Of a stretch of DNA of 38,831 bases, positions 25,058-33,981 are shown in pieces. The position numbers and the translations under genes were made by a program. Origin of the DNA: an uncultured Paracoccaceae bacterium (GTDB lineage Bacteria > Pseudomonadota > Alphaproteobacteria > Rhodobacterales > Rhodobacteraceae). The notes below the pieces were generated by a model. That model worked only from the letters and a program-made list of their open reading frames with translations. It did not search any database and had not been told where the DNA came from. Positions within the stretch are counted from its first letter, which is position 1. The number at the start of each line of letters is the position of its first letter. The stretch is from positions 1 through 38,831 of the forward strand of contig CANKZJ010000015.1 in assembly GCA_947488605.1 (NCBI GenBank), given 5' to 3'.

Positions 25058-26650
25058 CTATACGTTGAACGTCAGCGGTTTGACCTGCTGGAACAATCCG
25101 GTTTCTTCCAACGCTTTGATTGCGGTCGCAGGGACCGGTTCGTCTACATACAAAAGTGCAATCGCTTCGCCCTTTGCCGCAGAACGACCCAGCGTAAAGT
25201 TCGCGATGTTGACGTTATTGGCACCCATCGTCGTTCCCAAAGCACCGATGATGCCGGGCACGTCTTCGTTGGTGGTATAAAGCATATGCGCACCGATCTC
25301 GGCGTCGATGTTGATGCCTTTGATCTGGATAAAGCGTGGCTTGCCATCGCTAAAGACGGTGCCCGCAACCGAACGCTCGCGCTTTTCGGTGACAACTGTG
25401 ACTTTAACATAACCTTCAAACGCGCCAGATTGATCTTGTTTCGTGGTCGAGACTTTGATCCCACGTTCCTTGGCAATGACCGGCGCGCTGACCATGTTGG
25501 TATCTGGGTTCGCTTTGGTCATAATCCCCGCGATAGACGCAGCGGTCAGCGCCTTGAGGTTCATCTCGCTGGCTTCACCGTCGAACAGGATATTGATGGC
25601 CTTGATCGGCTCGTCTGTCATCTGGCCGATGAAGTTACCCAAATGACCGGTAAGTTTGATCCAAGGGCCCATGACCTTTGCTTCCTCAGCGGTCACCGAT
25701 GGCATATTGAGCGCGTTCTGGACGGCACCTGTCAGCAAATAGTCGGACATCTGTTCAGCCACCTGCAAAGCGACGTTTTCCTGGGCCTCGGTCGTGGCAG
25801 CCCCAAGGTGCGGGGTCACGACGACATTGGGCAAGTTGAACAATGGGCTTTCGGTGGCGGGCTCTACCGCGAACACATCAAACGCAGCGCCAGCGACATG
25901 ACCCGATTTCAGCGCCTCTGCCAAAGCCGCTTCGTCCACCAAACCACCGCGGGCGCAGTTGACGATGCGCACGCCCTTTTTCAGCTTGGCGATATTCTCT
26001 GCAGACAGGATGTTCCGTGTCTGATCGGTCAAAGGCACATGCATCGTAATGAAGTCAGACCGCGCGAGCAGTTCGTCGAGTTCCAGTTTCTCGACGCCAA
26101 TCTCGACTGCGCGCTCTTCTGACAGGAACGGATCGTAGGCCACGACTTTCATCCGCAGACCCTGCGCACGGTCGATCACGATTGATCCGATATTGCCCGC
26201 GCCGATCACGCCGAGTGTCTTGCTGGTCAGTTCAACGCCCATAAAGCGGGATTTTTCCCATTTGCCCGCATGTGTTGATGCGTTTGCTTCTGGGATTTGG
26301 CGGGCGACCGCCATCATCATGGAAATGGCATGTTCCGCAGTCGTGATCGAGTTTCCAAAGGGCGTGTTCATCACGATGATACCCTTCTTGGATGCCGCAG
26401 GAATATCGACGTTGTCCACACCGATGCCCGCGCGCGCGATCACCTTGAGGTTCGTTGCAGCCGCGATGATTTTTTCGGTCGCTTTGGTCGCAGACCGGAT
26501 CGCGAGACCATCATATTGGCCAATCACTTCCAGCAGCTTGTCCTTGTCTTTGCCAAGGTCAGGCTGGAAATCGACATCAATGCCGCGATCCTTGAAGATC
26601 TGCACAGCTGCGGGTGAAAGTTTATCAGAGATGAGTACTTTGGGGGCCAT
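25058..26650 (-). CDS. serA: D-3-phosphoglycerate dehydrogenase
   Basis: A 530-residue enzyme for the first step of phosphorylated serine synthesis (3-phosphoglycerate to 3-phosphohydroxypyruvate, NAD-linked). The substrate domain is split around the Rossmann NAD domain (GVIGAGNIGSIVIDRAQGLRM near 148-168). The conserved NCARGGLVDEAAL segment precedes the catalytic His in VVTPHLGAATTEAQENVA. After residue about 320 comes the intervening allosteric-substrate-binding domain, then a C-terminal ACT domain (DVPGIIGALGTTMGANNVNIANFTLGR). This is the long SerA type. It follows serC by 45 bases, probably one transcript with the serC leader. Confidence 0.97.
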   Translation of the reverse strand: MAPKVLISDKLSPAAVQIFKDRGIDVDFQPDLGKDKDKLLEVIGQYDGLAIRSATKATEKIIAAATNLKVIARAGIGVDNVDIPAASKKGIIVMNTPFGNSITTAEHAISMMMAVARQIPEANASTHAGKWEKSRFMGVELTSKTLGVIGAGNIGSIVIDRAQGLRMKVVAYDPFLSEERAVEIGVEKLELDELLARSDFITMHVPLTDQTRNILSAENIAKLKKGVRIVNCARGGLVDEAALAEALKSGHVAGAAFDVFAVEPATESPLFNLPNVVVTPHLGAATTEAQENVALQVAEQMSDYLLTGAVQNALNMPSVTAEEAKVMGPWIKLTGHLGNFIGQMTDEPIKAINILFDGEASEMNLKALTAASIAGIMTKANPDTNMVSAPVIAKERGIKVSTTKQDQSGAFEGYVKVTVVTEKRERSVAGTVFSDGKPRFIQIKGINIDAEIGAHMLYTTNEDVPGIIGALGTTMGANNVNIANFTLGRSAAKGEAIALLYVDEPVPATAIKALEETGLFQQVKPLTFNV

Positions 26651-26695
26651 GTTGCCGCTCCTTAAATGTCGTAGAGTTTTGGGCGATAGCCCGAA

Positions 26696-27835
26696 TTATG
26701 CGTTGATCTCGGCTTCGAAAGCCCATGTCAGCCAAGGCAGCATCGCCTCGATGTCAGAGGTTTCGACCGTCGCTCCACACCAGATGCGCAGACCAGCCGG
26801 TGCATCGCGGTAAGCGCCGATATCAAGTGCGATACCTTCCACCTCAAGCCGCTTAGCCACGGCTTTGGCGAATGCCGCACCATCTGCAATTCGGGCATCG
26901 GTGAATTTCAGGCACACGGATGTGTTGGACCGCGTGGCTGGATCAACAGCGAGATTTGAGATCCAATCATGGTCAGCGCAGAAATTCCAAATCGCTTGGG
27001 CGTTTGCATTGGCCCGGTGCATCAGTGCATCAAGACCGCCGATTGAACGCCCCCATTTCAGCGCAACGAGGTAGTCCTCGACCGCCAGCATGGAGGGTGT
27101 GTTGATTGTCTCGCCGCGGAAGATGCCTTTGATCAGTTTGCCGCCTTTGGTGAGGCGAAAAATCTTGGGCAAAGGCCAAGCGGGTGTGTAGCTTTCAAGG
27201 CGCGCGACGGCGCGGGGCGACAGGATCAGCATGCCGTGCGCCGCTTCGCCCCCCATGACTTTTTGCCAAGAGAACGTGGTTACATCCAGCTTGTCCCAAG
27301 GCAAGTCTTGGGCGAACGCCGCCGAAGTTGCGTCACATAGCGTCAGCCCGGCGCGGTCCGCGGGGATCACATCACCGCTGACCATGCGCACACCAGAGGT
27401 GGTGCCGTTCCAGGTGAAGCAGACGTCATTGTCGTAATTCAGCGCCGCCATATCGACGATCTCGCCGTATTCGGCAGTGTGGGTCGTCGCCTCGATCTTA
27501 AGCTGCTTGACCACATCTGTGACCCAGCCCGCGCCAAAGCTTTCCCAAGCGACCATCTGTGCGGGGCGCTCACCCAGCATTGACCACATCGCCATCTCAA
27601 AGGCGCCGGTGTCGGATGCAGGCACAATCCCAATGCGGTAGTCGGCAGGCACGCCCAAAATCTCACGGGTGAGATCAATCGCCTCGGCCAATTTGGCCTT
27701 GCCCACGCCAGCACGGTGCGACCGACCCAAGGGGGCATCGCTGAGTGCATCTAATTTCCAAACGGGGGGTTTGGCACAGGGGCCAGAAGAAAAACGCGGA
27801 TTAGCCGGCCGCGTCGCCGGTTTCGTCATAACCAT
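26696..27835 (-). CDS. serC: Phosphoserine transaminase
   Basis: A 379-residue PLP enzyme of the alphaproteobacterial SerC type (TIGR01365-like). It converts phosphohydroxypyruvate and glutamate to phosphoserine. N-terminal [13 protein letters not shown] and the PLP lysine, Lys192 in [14 protein letters not shown], are clear. ATG 27835 is chosen because GAGG lies about 9 bases upstream. An ATG at 27829 is also possible, and the longer frame from 27895 would run through the leader hairpins. It forms a unit with serA downstream. Confidence 0.95.
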   Translation of the reverse strand: MVMTKPATRPANPRFSSGPCAKPPVWKLDALSDAPLGRSHRAGVGKAKLAEAIDLTREILGVPADYRIGIVPASDTGAFEMAMWSMLGERPAQMVAWESFGAGWVTDVVKQLKIEATTHTAEYGEIVDMAALNYDNDVCFTWNGTTSGVRMVSGDVIPADRAGLTLCDATSAAFAQDLPWDKLDVTTFSWQKVMGGEAAHGMLILSPRAVARLESYTPAWPLPKIFRLTKGGKLIKGIFRGETINTPSMLAVEDYLVALKWGRSIGGLDALMHRANANAQAIWNFCADHDWISNLAVDPATRSNTSVCLKFTDARIADGAAFAKAVAKRLEVEGIALDIGAYRDAPAGLRIWCGATVETSDIEAMLPWLTWAFEAEINA

Positions 27836-27857
27836 TGCTGGTATCCTCACAGATATG

Positions 27858-27895
27858 CGCCCTTCGTTGGGGAAGGGTGTCCCACTGCCGGACAT
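27858..27895 (-). ncRNA. Candidate serC leader (two tandem hairpins)
   Basis: In the serC 5' leader on the minus strand, a 5-bp hairpin (TGTCC, 7-base loop, GGACA; plus 27878-27894) directly abuts a 6-bp hairpin (CCCTTC, 6-base loop, GAAGGG; plus 27860-27877). The ribosome binding site (GAGG) follows about 12 bases later. A conserved serC leader motif has been described in Alphaproteobacteria by comparative genomics. This candidate fits by position, but I could not align it to that model. Confidence 0.5.
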
Positions 27896-28069
27896 AGAGG
27901 GCGGGCATCTGGCTCACAACAGCAAAAGTTGCGCAAATCCGGTGACGTCGATAATTTTTGCGACACATCTGACGCCAATCGGAAACTTGAGGCGCGCGGC
28001 TTTCTGCCGCATCCGTTGTATCTGAGGGCAGTGCACTTAGGTAAGAATTGCAAACAAAAGGAGCCTGCA

Positions 28070-28309
28070 ATGAAGTGTCCTATCGATGGTGCCACGCTCG
28101 TGATCTCGGATCGTAGCGGTGTTGAAATCGACTATTGTCCCGAATGCCGTGGTGTTTGGTTGGACCGGGGTGAGCTAGACAAGATCATTGATCGCTCTGT
28201 TGTTGAAGCACCCCCGCCGCCACCCGCAGCACCTGATCGGCGTGACAATCGCGAATACCGGGATGATCGCAAGGATTACCGTCCGCGCAAAAAAGCGACA
28301 GCTTCCTGA
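28070..28309 (+). CDS. TFIIB-type zinc ribbon protein
   Basis: A 79-residue protein. The zinc-ribbon CP..G at the start (MKCPIDGATL) and YCPECRGVWLDRGELDKII (about 24-42) form the zf-TFIIB (PF13453) domain, with four cysteines. A proline-rich hinge and an Arg/Asp-rich basic tail follow. This family is common near serC/serA in Rhodobacteraceae. Its function is unknown, probably nucleic-acid or protein binding. ATG 28070 has a clear AAAGGAG six bases upstream. A longer frame from 27929 would lack a ribosome binding site and start in the serC leader. Confidence 0.9.
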   Translation: MKCPIDGATLVISDRSGVEIDYCPECRGVWLDRGELDKIIDRSVVEAPPPPPAAPDRRDNREYRDDRKDYRPRKKATAS

Positions 28310-28387
28310 GCGAGCTTTTCGACTTTTAGGGGTGGCAAACGGGCCTCAGGGCGGTAGACCTCGCATATCATTGCAATGAGGTCCGTC

Positions 28388-29263
28388 ATGCAGGTCGTTA
28401 CACTGATCACTACCCCCAAAGAACGTGTCTTAGACGCAGCGCTGGTTGATAGCCTGCGCAATGCATGGGGCGGCGGTGACGCCAATTGGCTGGCGGTGGA
28501 TGAAGCGGCAGAGTTTGTGATCCCCGCTACACCCGACAATCATTGGGATGTTTGGGCCGATCTGCAAAACGCTTGCGTTGATCTGATCGTGCAGCCGCTT
28601 GAAAATCGTCGCAAGAAGATGCTGCTGGCCGATATGGACAGTACGATGATCCGGCAAGAGTGCATCGACGAATTGGCGGCAGAGGCGGGCGTTGGCGCGC
28701 ATGTCGCAGGCATCACCGCGCGCGCGATGAACGGCGAGCTGGATTTTGATGCAGCACTGATAGAACGCGTTGGACTGCTGAAGGGTTTGCCCGAAGCGAT
28801 GATAGAGCAGGTTCTGGACACGCGGATCACCTATATGCCCGGCGGCTATGAATTGGTGAATACCATGAAGGCAAACGGTGCATACGCCGCTTTGGTCTCT
28901 GGCGGTTTCACGGCGTTTACCGCCCGTGTGGCCGCGTCATTGGGCTTTGACGAGAACCGCGCCAATACCCTGATAGTGTCTGATGGCAAGCTGACGGGTG
29001 ATGTTGGGCGGCCTATTCTGGGCAAAGTGGCCAAGGTTCAGGCGTTGCAAGAGATCACAACCCGGCTTGGCATATCGGCTGATGATGTCTTGGCTGTGGG
29101 TGATGGCGCGAATGATCTTGGGATGCTGACGCTTGCTGGAACCGGGGTCGCGCTGCATGCAAAACCGACCGTTCAGGAACAATGCGATGTGCGGATTAAT
29201 CATGGTGATCTGACCGCGTTGCTTTATCTGCAGGGCTATGGCCGCGACGAGTTTGTGACTTAA
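28388..29263 (+). CDS. serB: Phosphoserine phosphatase
   Basis: A 291-residue HAD-superfamily enzyme that makes serine from phosphoserine. The catalytic nucleophile Asp82 and Asp84 are in ADMDSTMI. The second motif is SGGFTAF, and the lysine and third-motif acids are near KLTGDVGRP...KVAKVQAL and VGDGANDLGML. The N-terminal about 75 residues form an ACT-like region. Start 28388 (MQVVTLI) is preferred because a GAGG lies six bases upstream. It completes the phosphorylated serine pathway with divergent serC and serA. Confidence 0.96.
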   Translation: MQVVTLITTPKERVLDAALVDSLRNAWGGGDANWLAVDEAAEFVIPATPDNHWDVWADLQNACVDLIVQPLENRRKKMLLADMDSTMIRQECIDELAAEAGVGAHVAGITARAMNGELDFDAALIERVGLLKGLPEAMIEQVLDTRITYMPGGYELVNTMKANGAYAALVSGGFTAFTARVAASLGFDENRANTLIVSDGKLTGDVGRPILGKVAKVQALQEITTRLGISADDVLAVGDGANDLGMLTLAGTGVALHAKPTVQEQCDVRINHGDLTALLYLQGYGRDEFVT

Positions 29264-29312
29264 ACAAGCGATCCGTCTTGCATCTATCCCTTGGTCCACG
29301 GCACAAAGCAGC

Positions 29313-30434
29313 ATGGATAAATCACACAAACCCGCCACGATCGCCGCCCATGCTGCAGGCGCGCTTGATCCGCAATCAGGCGGTGTTGTGCCGGCTTTGC
29401 AGCCATCAACCACGTATATCCGCGACGAAGACTATGCTCTTGTACGGCCCGACAACATCTATTCCCGCGCTGATTCAGATAACTTGCGCCAAGCTGAAGA
29501 GGTTCTGCGCGCGCTGGAGGGTGCGGAAGAAACGCTGCTGTTCCCGTCCGGCATGGCCGCCATTGCTGCGGTATTTCGCACATTGCCGAATGGCGCGACA
29601 GCAATCGTTCAGTCCGGCATCTATTGGGGCACAACCGCTTGGGTCAGGGATTTTTGCGCGCGTCGCGACATAGTACTGATCGAAGTTGACGCAGATGATC
29701 TGATCGCGACCTGTTGCGCCCAAAATGCCAATCTGGTCTTTATCGAGACACCATCGAACCCGTGGCTCAAGTCGGTTGATATTCAAGCCGCCGCCGATGC
29801 CAGTGACGCAATGTTGGTGGTTGATGCAACTGCGGCCACGCCGATCCTGACCCGCGCGTTGGATCATGGCGCAGATATCGTGATGCATTCGGCCACGAAG
29901 GGCATCAACGGGCATTCGGACGTTTTGGCTGGCGTGCTATCGACACGTGCCAAGGATGCAGAAATCTGGGAGATGATCCGCGCGGACCGCAAGATGGCGG
30001 GTGCGATCCTTGGCCCGTTCGAGGCATGGATGCTGACGCGGGCGATGCGCACACTGCCTTTGCGGGTCGAGCGGATGTCGCAGAACGCGCAAATGCTGGC
30101 GGAATACCTGTTGGCGCATGACGCGGTGGAGGATGTTTTTTACCCCGGATTACCTTCGCATCCCGGCTTTGAGACTGCGCAAAAACAAATGCAGGGCGGC
30201 TTTGGTTGCCTACTCTCAGTTTTGGTGAGCGGGGGACGCGATGATGCCCTACGGGTTGTTGGCAAGCTTGCGTTGTTCTTGCGGGCCACATCGTTGGGTG
30301 GTGTCGAAAGTCTGGTGGAACACCGGCATACGATTGAACCGCACACCGGTATTCCTGAAAATTTGATCCGTGTCTCTGTCGGGATTGAAGACATCAGCGA
30401 TTTGATCGCCGATTGGGATCAGGCGCTGGATTAA
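29313..30434 (+). CDS. Trans-sulfuration PLP enzyme (cystathionine beta-lyase/gamma-synthase family)
   Basis: A 373-residue Cys/Met metabolism PLP-dependent enzyme. Family features are QPSTTYIRDEDY, YSRADSDNLRQAEEVLRALEGAEETLLFPSGMAAI, the ETPSNPWLKSVDI segment, and the PLP lysine Lys196 in HSATKGINGHSD. C-terminal SLGGVESLVEHRHT is diagnostic of the family. It could act as cystathionine beta-lyase or gamma-synthase, or in sulfhydrylation. Sequence alone does not decide. It overlaps the convergent rhodanese gene by four bases. No methionine genes adjoin it. Confidence 0.9.
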   Translation: MDKSHKPATIAAHAAGALDPQSGGVVPALQPSTTYIRDEDYALVRPDNIYSRADSDNLRQAEEVLRALEGAEETLLFPSGMAAIAAVFRTLPNGATAIVQSGIYWGTTAWVRDFCARRDIVLIEVDADDLIATCCAQNANLVFIETPSNPWLKSVDIQAAADASDAMLVVDATAATPILTRALDHGADIVMHSATKGINGHSDVLAGVLSTRAKDAEIWEMIRADRKMAGAILGPFEAWMLTRAMRTLPLRVERMSQNAQMLAEYLLAHDAVEDVFYPGLPSHPGFETAQKQMQGGFGCLLSVLVSGGRDDALRVVGKLALFLRATSLGGVESLVEHRHTIEPHTGIPENLIRVSVGIEDISDLIADWDQALD

Positions 30435-30805
30435 TCCTCGACCGGGCCGCCTGCTTCTTTCCAATCGCCAAAGCCGCCGATGTTTGTGACGTTCGCAAAG
30501 CCCATGTCTTTGAGGGTCTTGCCAGCCAAGGCCGCCTGTCCGCCAGCACCGCAGATAAGGTACAGATCAGCGTCCTTTTGCAAAGCATCGTTGTGGAAAG
30601 GTGTCGCAGGATCGGCCACAAATTCCATCATGCCGCGCGCGATGCGATGGGCACCTTTGATCGTGCCTGTTCCCGCAATCACGCCGCTGTCGCGCACATC
30701 AACAAACACACCGCCACCGGCATTGTATTTTGCAATCGCATCTTCGGCGCTGAGGCGGGGTACGACAGCATTTGCTTCGTCCATAAAGTCTTTGGCAGCT
30801 TTCAT
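30431..30805 (-). CDS. Rhodanese-like domain protein
   Basis: A 124-residue single-domain rhodanese. The CH2A/CH2B pattern is FVDVRDSG (about 34-41) and GAHRIARG, and the active-site loop is CGAGGQAAL with Cys85. It could carry persulfide sulfur or act in cyanide/thiosulfate chemistry, but the acceptor is unknown. The start at 30805 has GGAGAA five bases upstream. A longer frame from 30979 would run back through the terminator of the response regulator gene and is rejected. Confidence 0.9.
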   Translation of the reverse strand: MKAAKDFMDEANAVVPRLSAEDAIAKYNAGGGVFVDVRDSGVIAGTGTIKGAHRIARGMMEFVADPATPFHNDALQKDADLYLICGAGGQAALAGKTLKDMGFANVTNIGGFGDWKEAGGPVED

Positions 30806-30865
30806 TCGTCTTCTCCGTGTTGTGTTCACTACCCAAGTAGTCCCTTGAGCATAAATAGCCAAAGC

Positions 30866-30990
30866 CAAAAAAAAGCCCGGACACAAGGTCCGGGCAAGTC
30901 CAACAGGGAGGTGGAGATATAGACCCGATCTCCAGCGGGAACTTGGGGCCCGGTGATCTCGCAGGGAGAACAAAATCACCGGGGCTTGGA
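30866..30990 (-). ncRNA. Candidate 3'-UTR-derived small RNA
   Basis: The roughly 120 bases between the response regulator stop and its terminator are structured. Stem 1 is CCCGGTGAT/ATCACCGGG (plus 30949-30957 and 30975-30983). Stem 2 is GGAGAT/ATCTCC (30913-30918 and 30928-30933). A single-stranded stretch with CACCTCCC follows, then the terminator hairpin and U-run. A second pyrimidine-rich CTCCCT lies in the loop of stem 1. The CCUCC core could pair with ribosome binding sites, as in Rhodobacter sRNAs with CCUCC-type motifs. It may be no more than a stable 3' UTR. Confidence 0.4.
30875..30895 (-). terminator. Rho-independent terminator of the response regulator transcript
   Basis: On the minus strand, an 8-bp perfect stem (GCCCGGAC and GTCCGGGC) with a 5-base loop is followed by eight U (the A-run on the plus strand at 30867-30874). 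It lies about 100 bases after the response regulator stop and terminates that transcript before the rhodanese gene. Confidence 0.92.
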
Positions 30991-30993
30991 ACG

Positions 30994-31680
30994 TTACGCC
31001 ACTAATCTATAGCCACCGGATTCGGTCACAAGAAGGCGCGCATTTGACGGATCTGGTTCTATTTTTTGGCGAAGACGGTAAATATGTGTCTCTAATGTGT
31101 GCGTGGTCACGCCCGCATTATAGCCCCAAACCTCGTGCAGCAGCACATCACGGGCCACAACACCTTCGGTTGCACGGTACAGAAACTTCAAGATATTGGT
31201 CTCTTTTTCCGTCAGGCGCACCTTCTTTTCGTCTTCGGTGATCAGCATCTTTTGCGCAGGTTTGAACGTATATGGCCCAAGCTGGAAAACAGCGTCTTCG
31301 GACTGCTCGTGGGTGCGCAATTGGCTGCGGATGCGGGCCAAAAGAACGGGGAATTTGAAGGGCTTACTGATATAATCGTTCGCACCAGCGTCGAGGCCGT
31401 AAATCGTGTCGGCGTCGCTGTCTTGCGCGGTCAGCATCACGATCGGGCATTTCACGCCCTGCTTGCGCATTAAGCGACAAAGCTCGCGGCCATCCGTGTC
31501 GGGCAGGCCCACATCGAGGATCATCAGGTCGTACAGACCTTCCTTGGCTTTCACCATCGCACTGGCACCATCGTCTGCCTCGAAAACGTCAAAGTCTTCG
31601 GTCATCAGCAATTGCTCGCCGAGTGCTTCGCGCAGGTCGTCGTCATCGTCGACCAGTAGAATCCGTTTGAGTTGTCCCAT
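30994..31680 (-). CDS. OmpR/PhoB-family response regulator
   Basis: A 228-residue regulator. The receiver domain has the acidic pocket DDDDD (11-15), phosphoacceptor Asp56 in ILDVGLPD, Thr84 and Lys106 (SKPF). The C-terminal winged helix holds the recognition helix region TTHTLETHIYRLRQKIEPD and the final GYRLV wing. It is an orphan here because no kinase lies beside it. The unpartnered kinase at 946-2346 is about 29 kb away, and pairing cannot be inferred. A strong terminator closes the gene. The start ATG at 31680 has GGAGGAT upstream. Confidence 0.93.
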   Translation of the reverse strand: MGQLKRILLVDDDDDLREALGEQLLMTEDFDVFEADDGASAMVKAKEGLYDLMILDVGLPDTDGRELCRLMRKQGVKCPIVMLTAQDSDADTIYGLDAGANDYISKPFKFPVLLARIRSQLRTHEQSEDAVFQLGPYTFKPAQKMLITEDEKKVRLTEKETNILKFLYRATEGVVARDVLLHEVWGYNAGVTTHTLETHIYRLRQKIEPDPSNARLLVTESGGYRLVA

Positions 31681-31836
31681 GACATCCTCCTTCGTTACGA
31701 GATTAGATTTGTGCTTTGTTTACGTTTCAAACAACCGGTCGCTTCACCGTTTCACACGGACGTGTGATTTAACGTGCAAATGTTTCACTTTGCCGCGCAA
31801 ACCGCTATCAGTTGAAACAAATGAGAGGCGTTAAGC

Positions 31837-32913
31837 ATGGGATTTGCCCCGGACATTACAGAACGACTGGCCCGCGCCCGCGCTGATTTGCGTATGGGTG
31901 TGCCTGTTGTGCTGCTAGAGGGGGCGCTGGTGCTGTCAGCCGAGACGCTGGATGCCGCCCGTTTGGCTGATTTGCGCACGTTGGGTGGCAAGGCGGTTCT
32001 GGCCGTCACGGGCTGGCGGGCAGAAACGCTGAAGGCGCGCGCTTACGACGGGGACATTGCCCGGATCATCTTGCCCGTCGATGCGAAACTTTCCTGGGTG
32101 CGCGCGATTGCGGATCCGGCTGATGATCTGCGATCGCCGATGAAAGGCCCGCTGCAAACAGCGCGCGATGGGTCAGCACATTTGCACCGCGCGGCAATTG
32201 CAATGATGAAGGCCGCACGGTTGTTACCGGCGGCACTGGTTCTGAACATCGACGCGCCAGCGCAATTTGCAGCGCAAAACAACCTCACGCTTATTCCCGC
32301 GGATGCGGCCGTCGATACCGGGCTTAGCCCGCTGAACCCGATTATATCGGCGCGACTGCCGCTTGATGTGTCCGAGGCGGGTCGTTTGCACATATTCCGT
32401 CCCGATGATGGAGCAGAGGAGCATTATGCGGTCGAGATCGGCCAACCCGACCGCAGCCAGCCGGTTTTGTCGCGGCTGCATTCGGCGTGTTTCACTGGTG
32501 ATCTGCTAGGGTCGCTGAAATGCGACTGCGGTCCGCAACTGCGCGGCGCTTTGGCGCAAATGGGGTCCGAGGGCGCAGGGGTTCTGCTTTACCTTAACCA
32601 AGAGGGGCGCGGCATTGGTCTGGCCAACAAAATGCGCGCTTACTCTTTACAGGATCAGGGTTTTGATACCGTTGAGGCGAACCACAGGCTTGGGTTTGAG
32701 GACGACGAGCGAGATTTTCGCATTGGCGCGGAGATTTTGAAACGCATGGGATTTGGGTCGGTCAGGTTACTGACGAATAATCCAGCCAAGGTCGCCCGCA
32801 TGAACGCCTGCGGAGTTGAAGTAACCGAGCGGGTGCCGCTGAAGGTGGGTGAAAACCAGCACAACCACGCATATCTGGCGACGAAAGCGGCGAAGTCTGG
32901 GCATTTGTTATAG
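31837..32913 (+). CDS. ribA: GTP cyclohydrolase II (riboflavin synthesis)
   Basis: A 358-residue protein. The C-terminal half (about 180-358) is GTP cyclohydrolase II, which opens GTP to 2,5-diamino-6-ribosylamino-pyrimidinone phosphate. The zinc cysteines Cys218, Cys229 and Cys231 are in SACFTGDLLGSLKCDCG. LYLNQEGRGIGLANK and LLTNNPAKV are also present. The N-terminal about 170 residues look like a degenerate DHBP-synthase-type domain that lacks an obvious acidic active site. Such long RibA forms are known in Rhodobacteraceae. No FMN riboswitch is visible upstream, and no other rib gene is nearby. Confidence 0.92.
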   Translation: MGFAPDITERLARARADLRMGVPVVLLEGALVLSAETLDAARLADLRTLGGKAVLAVTGWRAETLKARAYDGDIARIILPVDAKLSWVRAIADPADDLRSPMKGPLQTARDGSAHLHRAAIAMMKAARLLPAALVLNIDAPAQFAAQNNLTLIPADAAVDTGLSPLNPIISARLPLDVSEAGRLHIFRPDDGAEEHYAVEIGQPDRSQPVLSRLHSACFTGDLLGSLKCDCGPQLRGALAQMGSEGAGVLLYLNQEGRGIGLANKMRAYSLQDQGFDTVEANHRLGFEDDERDFRIGAEILKRMGFGSVRLLTNNPAKVARMNACGVEVTERVPLKVGENQHNHAYLATKAAKSGHLL

Positions 32914-32943
32914 GGCGTGGATGACTGCTTTGATAGATGCTTG

Positions 32944-33909
32944 CTATAAATACTTGTCGTAGAACTCTGCAAACGCGCTGACTTGGAATTCGTTGGCATC
33001 TTTGGACACACCCGCTTTTGGCAACAGTACTTCGAACGCATGAAACCCGCCTTGAAATAGCTTAAATTTGGTAGCCACACCGGCGCTGTCGAGTGCTTTG
33101 ATGTAGTCTATCGTTTCATCTTTGAACGGTTCCAAATCGCCCACCCAAGATATTGTGGGCGGCATGCCGGACAGGTCTTGTCGCTGGGCTGGCGACGCAT
33201 GGTCGGGCACATCACCTTTCAAGTGGCCAAGATAATGGTCCCATGCCAAAGCATTTGCATCTCTGTCCCAAATGGGGCTGCCAACCATTTCACGCGCGGA
33301 CTTCGTCGCATTTCTGTGATCCAGCATCGGGTAGATCGGCATCTGAAAGGCGATTTCAGCGGCTTGGGTATCAACGGTTTTCAAGGTCAAGGCTGCGGCC
33401 ATGCCACCGCCACCACTATGACCTGCGATCATGAACTTGTCGCCACGGATCCCAAAGTCGTCCGCAGAGTTCTTCATATATAGCAGCGTGTCATAGCAAT
33501 CGTTCAATCCGGCGGGATAAGGGTGACCCTGCAACGATAGCCGGTAAGCTGGTGCAACGATGGCCACATTCCGCCGCTTGATGATATCCTCATAGAACGG
33601 GTTAGCCTGTTCGGGGACACCAACCTGATACCCACCGCCATGGGCATATAGCATCGCAGGCAAAGGCCCTTTGGCACCGACTGGTTTATAGACGCGGGCC
33701 CGGATCTTATGTCCGGGGGTTGCCTCGCTGGGGATGTAGATTTCATCACAGTCGATCCCGTCGATTGTGTTGCCAACCAACGGTTGCAGCGCGAACCGAT
33801 GCATCAAGCGCAACCCCCAGCGGCGGTGGGCGATCCACGTCACAGCACGGCCCATACGGTACGCTGGCTGCAGGTCTTTGTGATACATTGAACGGGTAAT
33901 GCGGGACAT
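32944..33909 (-). CDS. Alpha/beta hydrolase (hormone-sensitive lipase type)
   Basis: A 321-residue esterase/lipase-like enzyme. The oxyanion motif HGGG lies at 90-93 and the nucleophile Ser165 in GHSGG (163-167). The histidine is His290 in GGFHAFE. The acid position, usually Asp in a DPLRDE-type motif, reads LEPFKDE, so Glu260 may replace it. Substrates of this family are short-chain esters. Physiology here is unknown. AAGGAG precedes the ATG by nine bases. It lies 111 bases downstream of an AraC-family regulator gene on the same strand, with a repeat element between. Confidence 0.85.
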   Translation of the reverse strand: MSRITRSMYHKDLQPAYRMGRAVTWIAHRRWGLRLMHRFALQPLVGNTIDGIDCDEIYIPSEATPGHKIRARVYKPVGAKGPLPAMLYAHGGGYQVGVPEQANPFYEDIIKRRNVAIVAPAYRLSLQGHPYPAGLNDCYDTLLYMKNSADDFGIRGDKFMIAGHSGGGGMAAALTLKTVDTQAAEIAFQMPIYPMLDHRNATKSAREMVGSPIWDRDANALAWDHYLGHLKGDVPDHASPAQRQDLSGMPPTISWVGDLEPFKDETIDYIKALDSAGVATKFKLFQGGFHAFEVLLPKAGVSKDANEFQVSAFAEFYDKYL

Positions 33910-33981
33910 GATGGGTCACTCCTTGAGGGCTAACAGTCCCATAAAACCTAGGGTACCAACGCCTCTTCATCACTCGCTTGG

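Noticed and set aside
24875..26122. 415-residue plus-strand frame over serA
   Set aside because: It lies antisense to a clear serA and begins inside the beta-helix gene. Its product is Arg/His/Asp-rich with no domain.
30806..30979. N-terminal extension of the rhodanese protein
   Set aside because: It would be translated through the response regulator terminator, and a good ribosome binding site marks the 30805 start.
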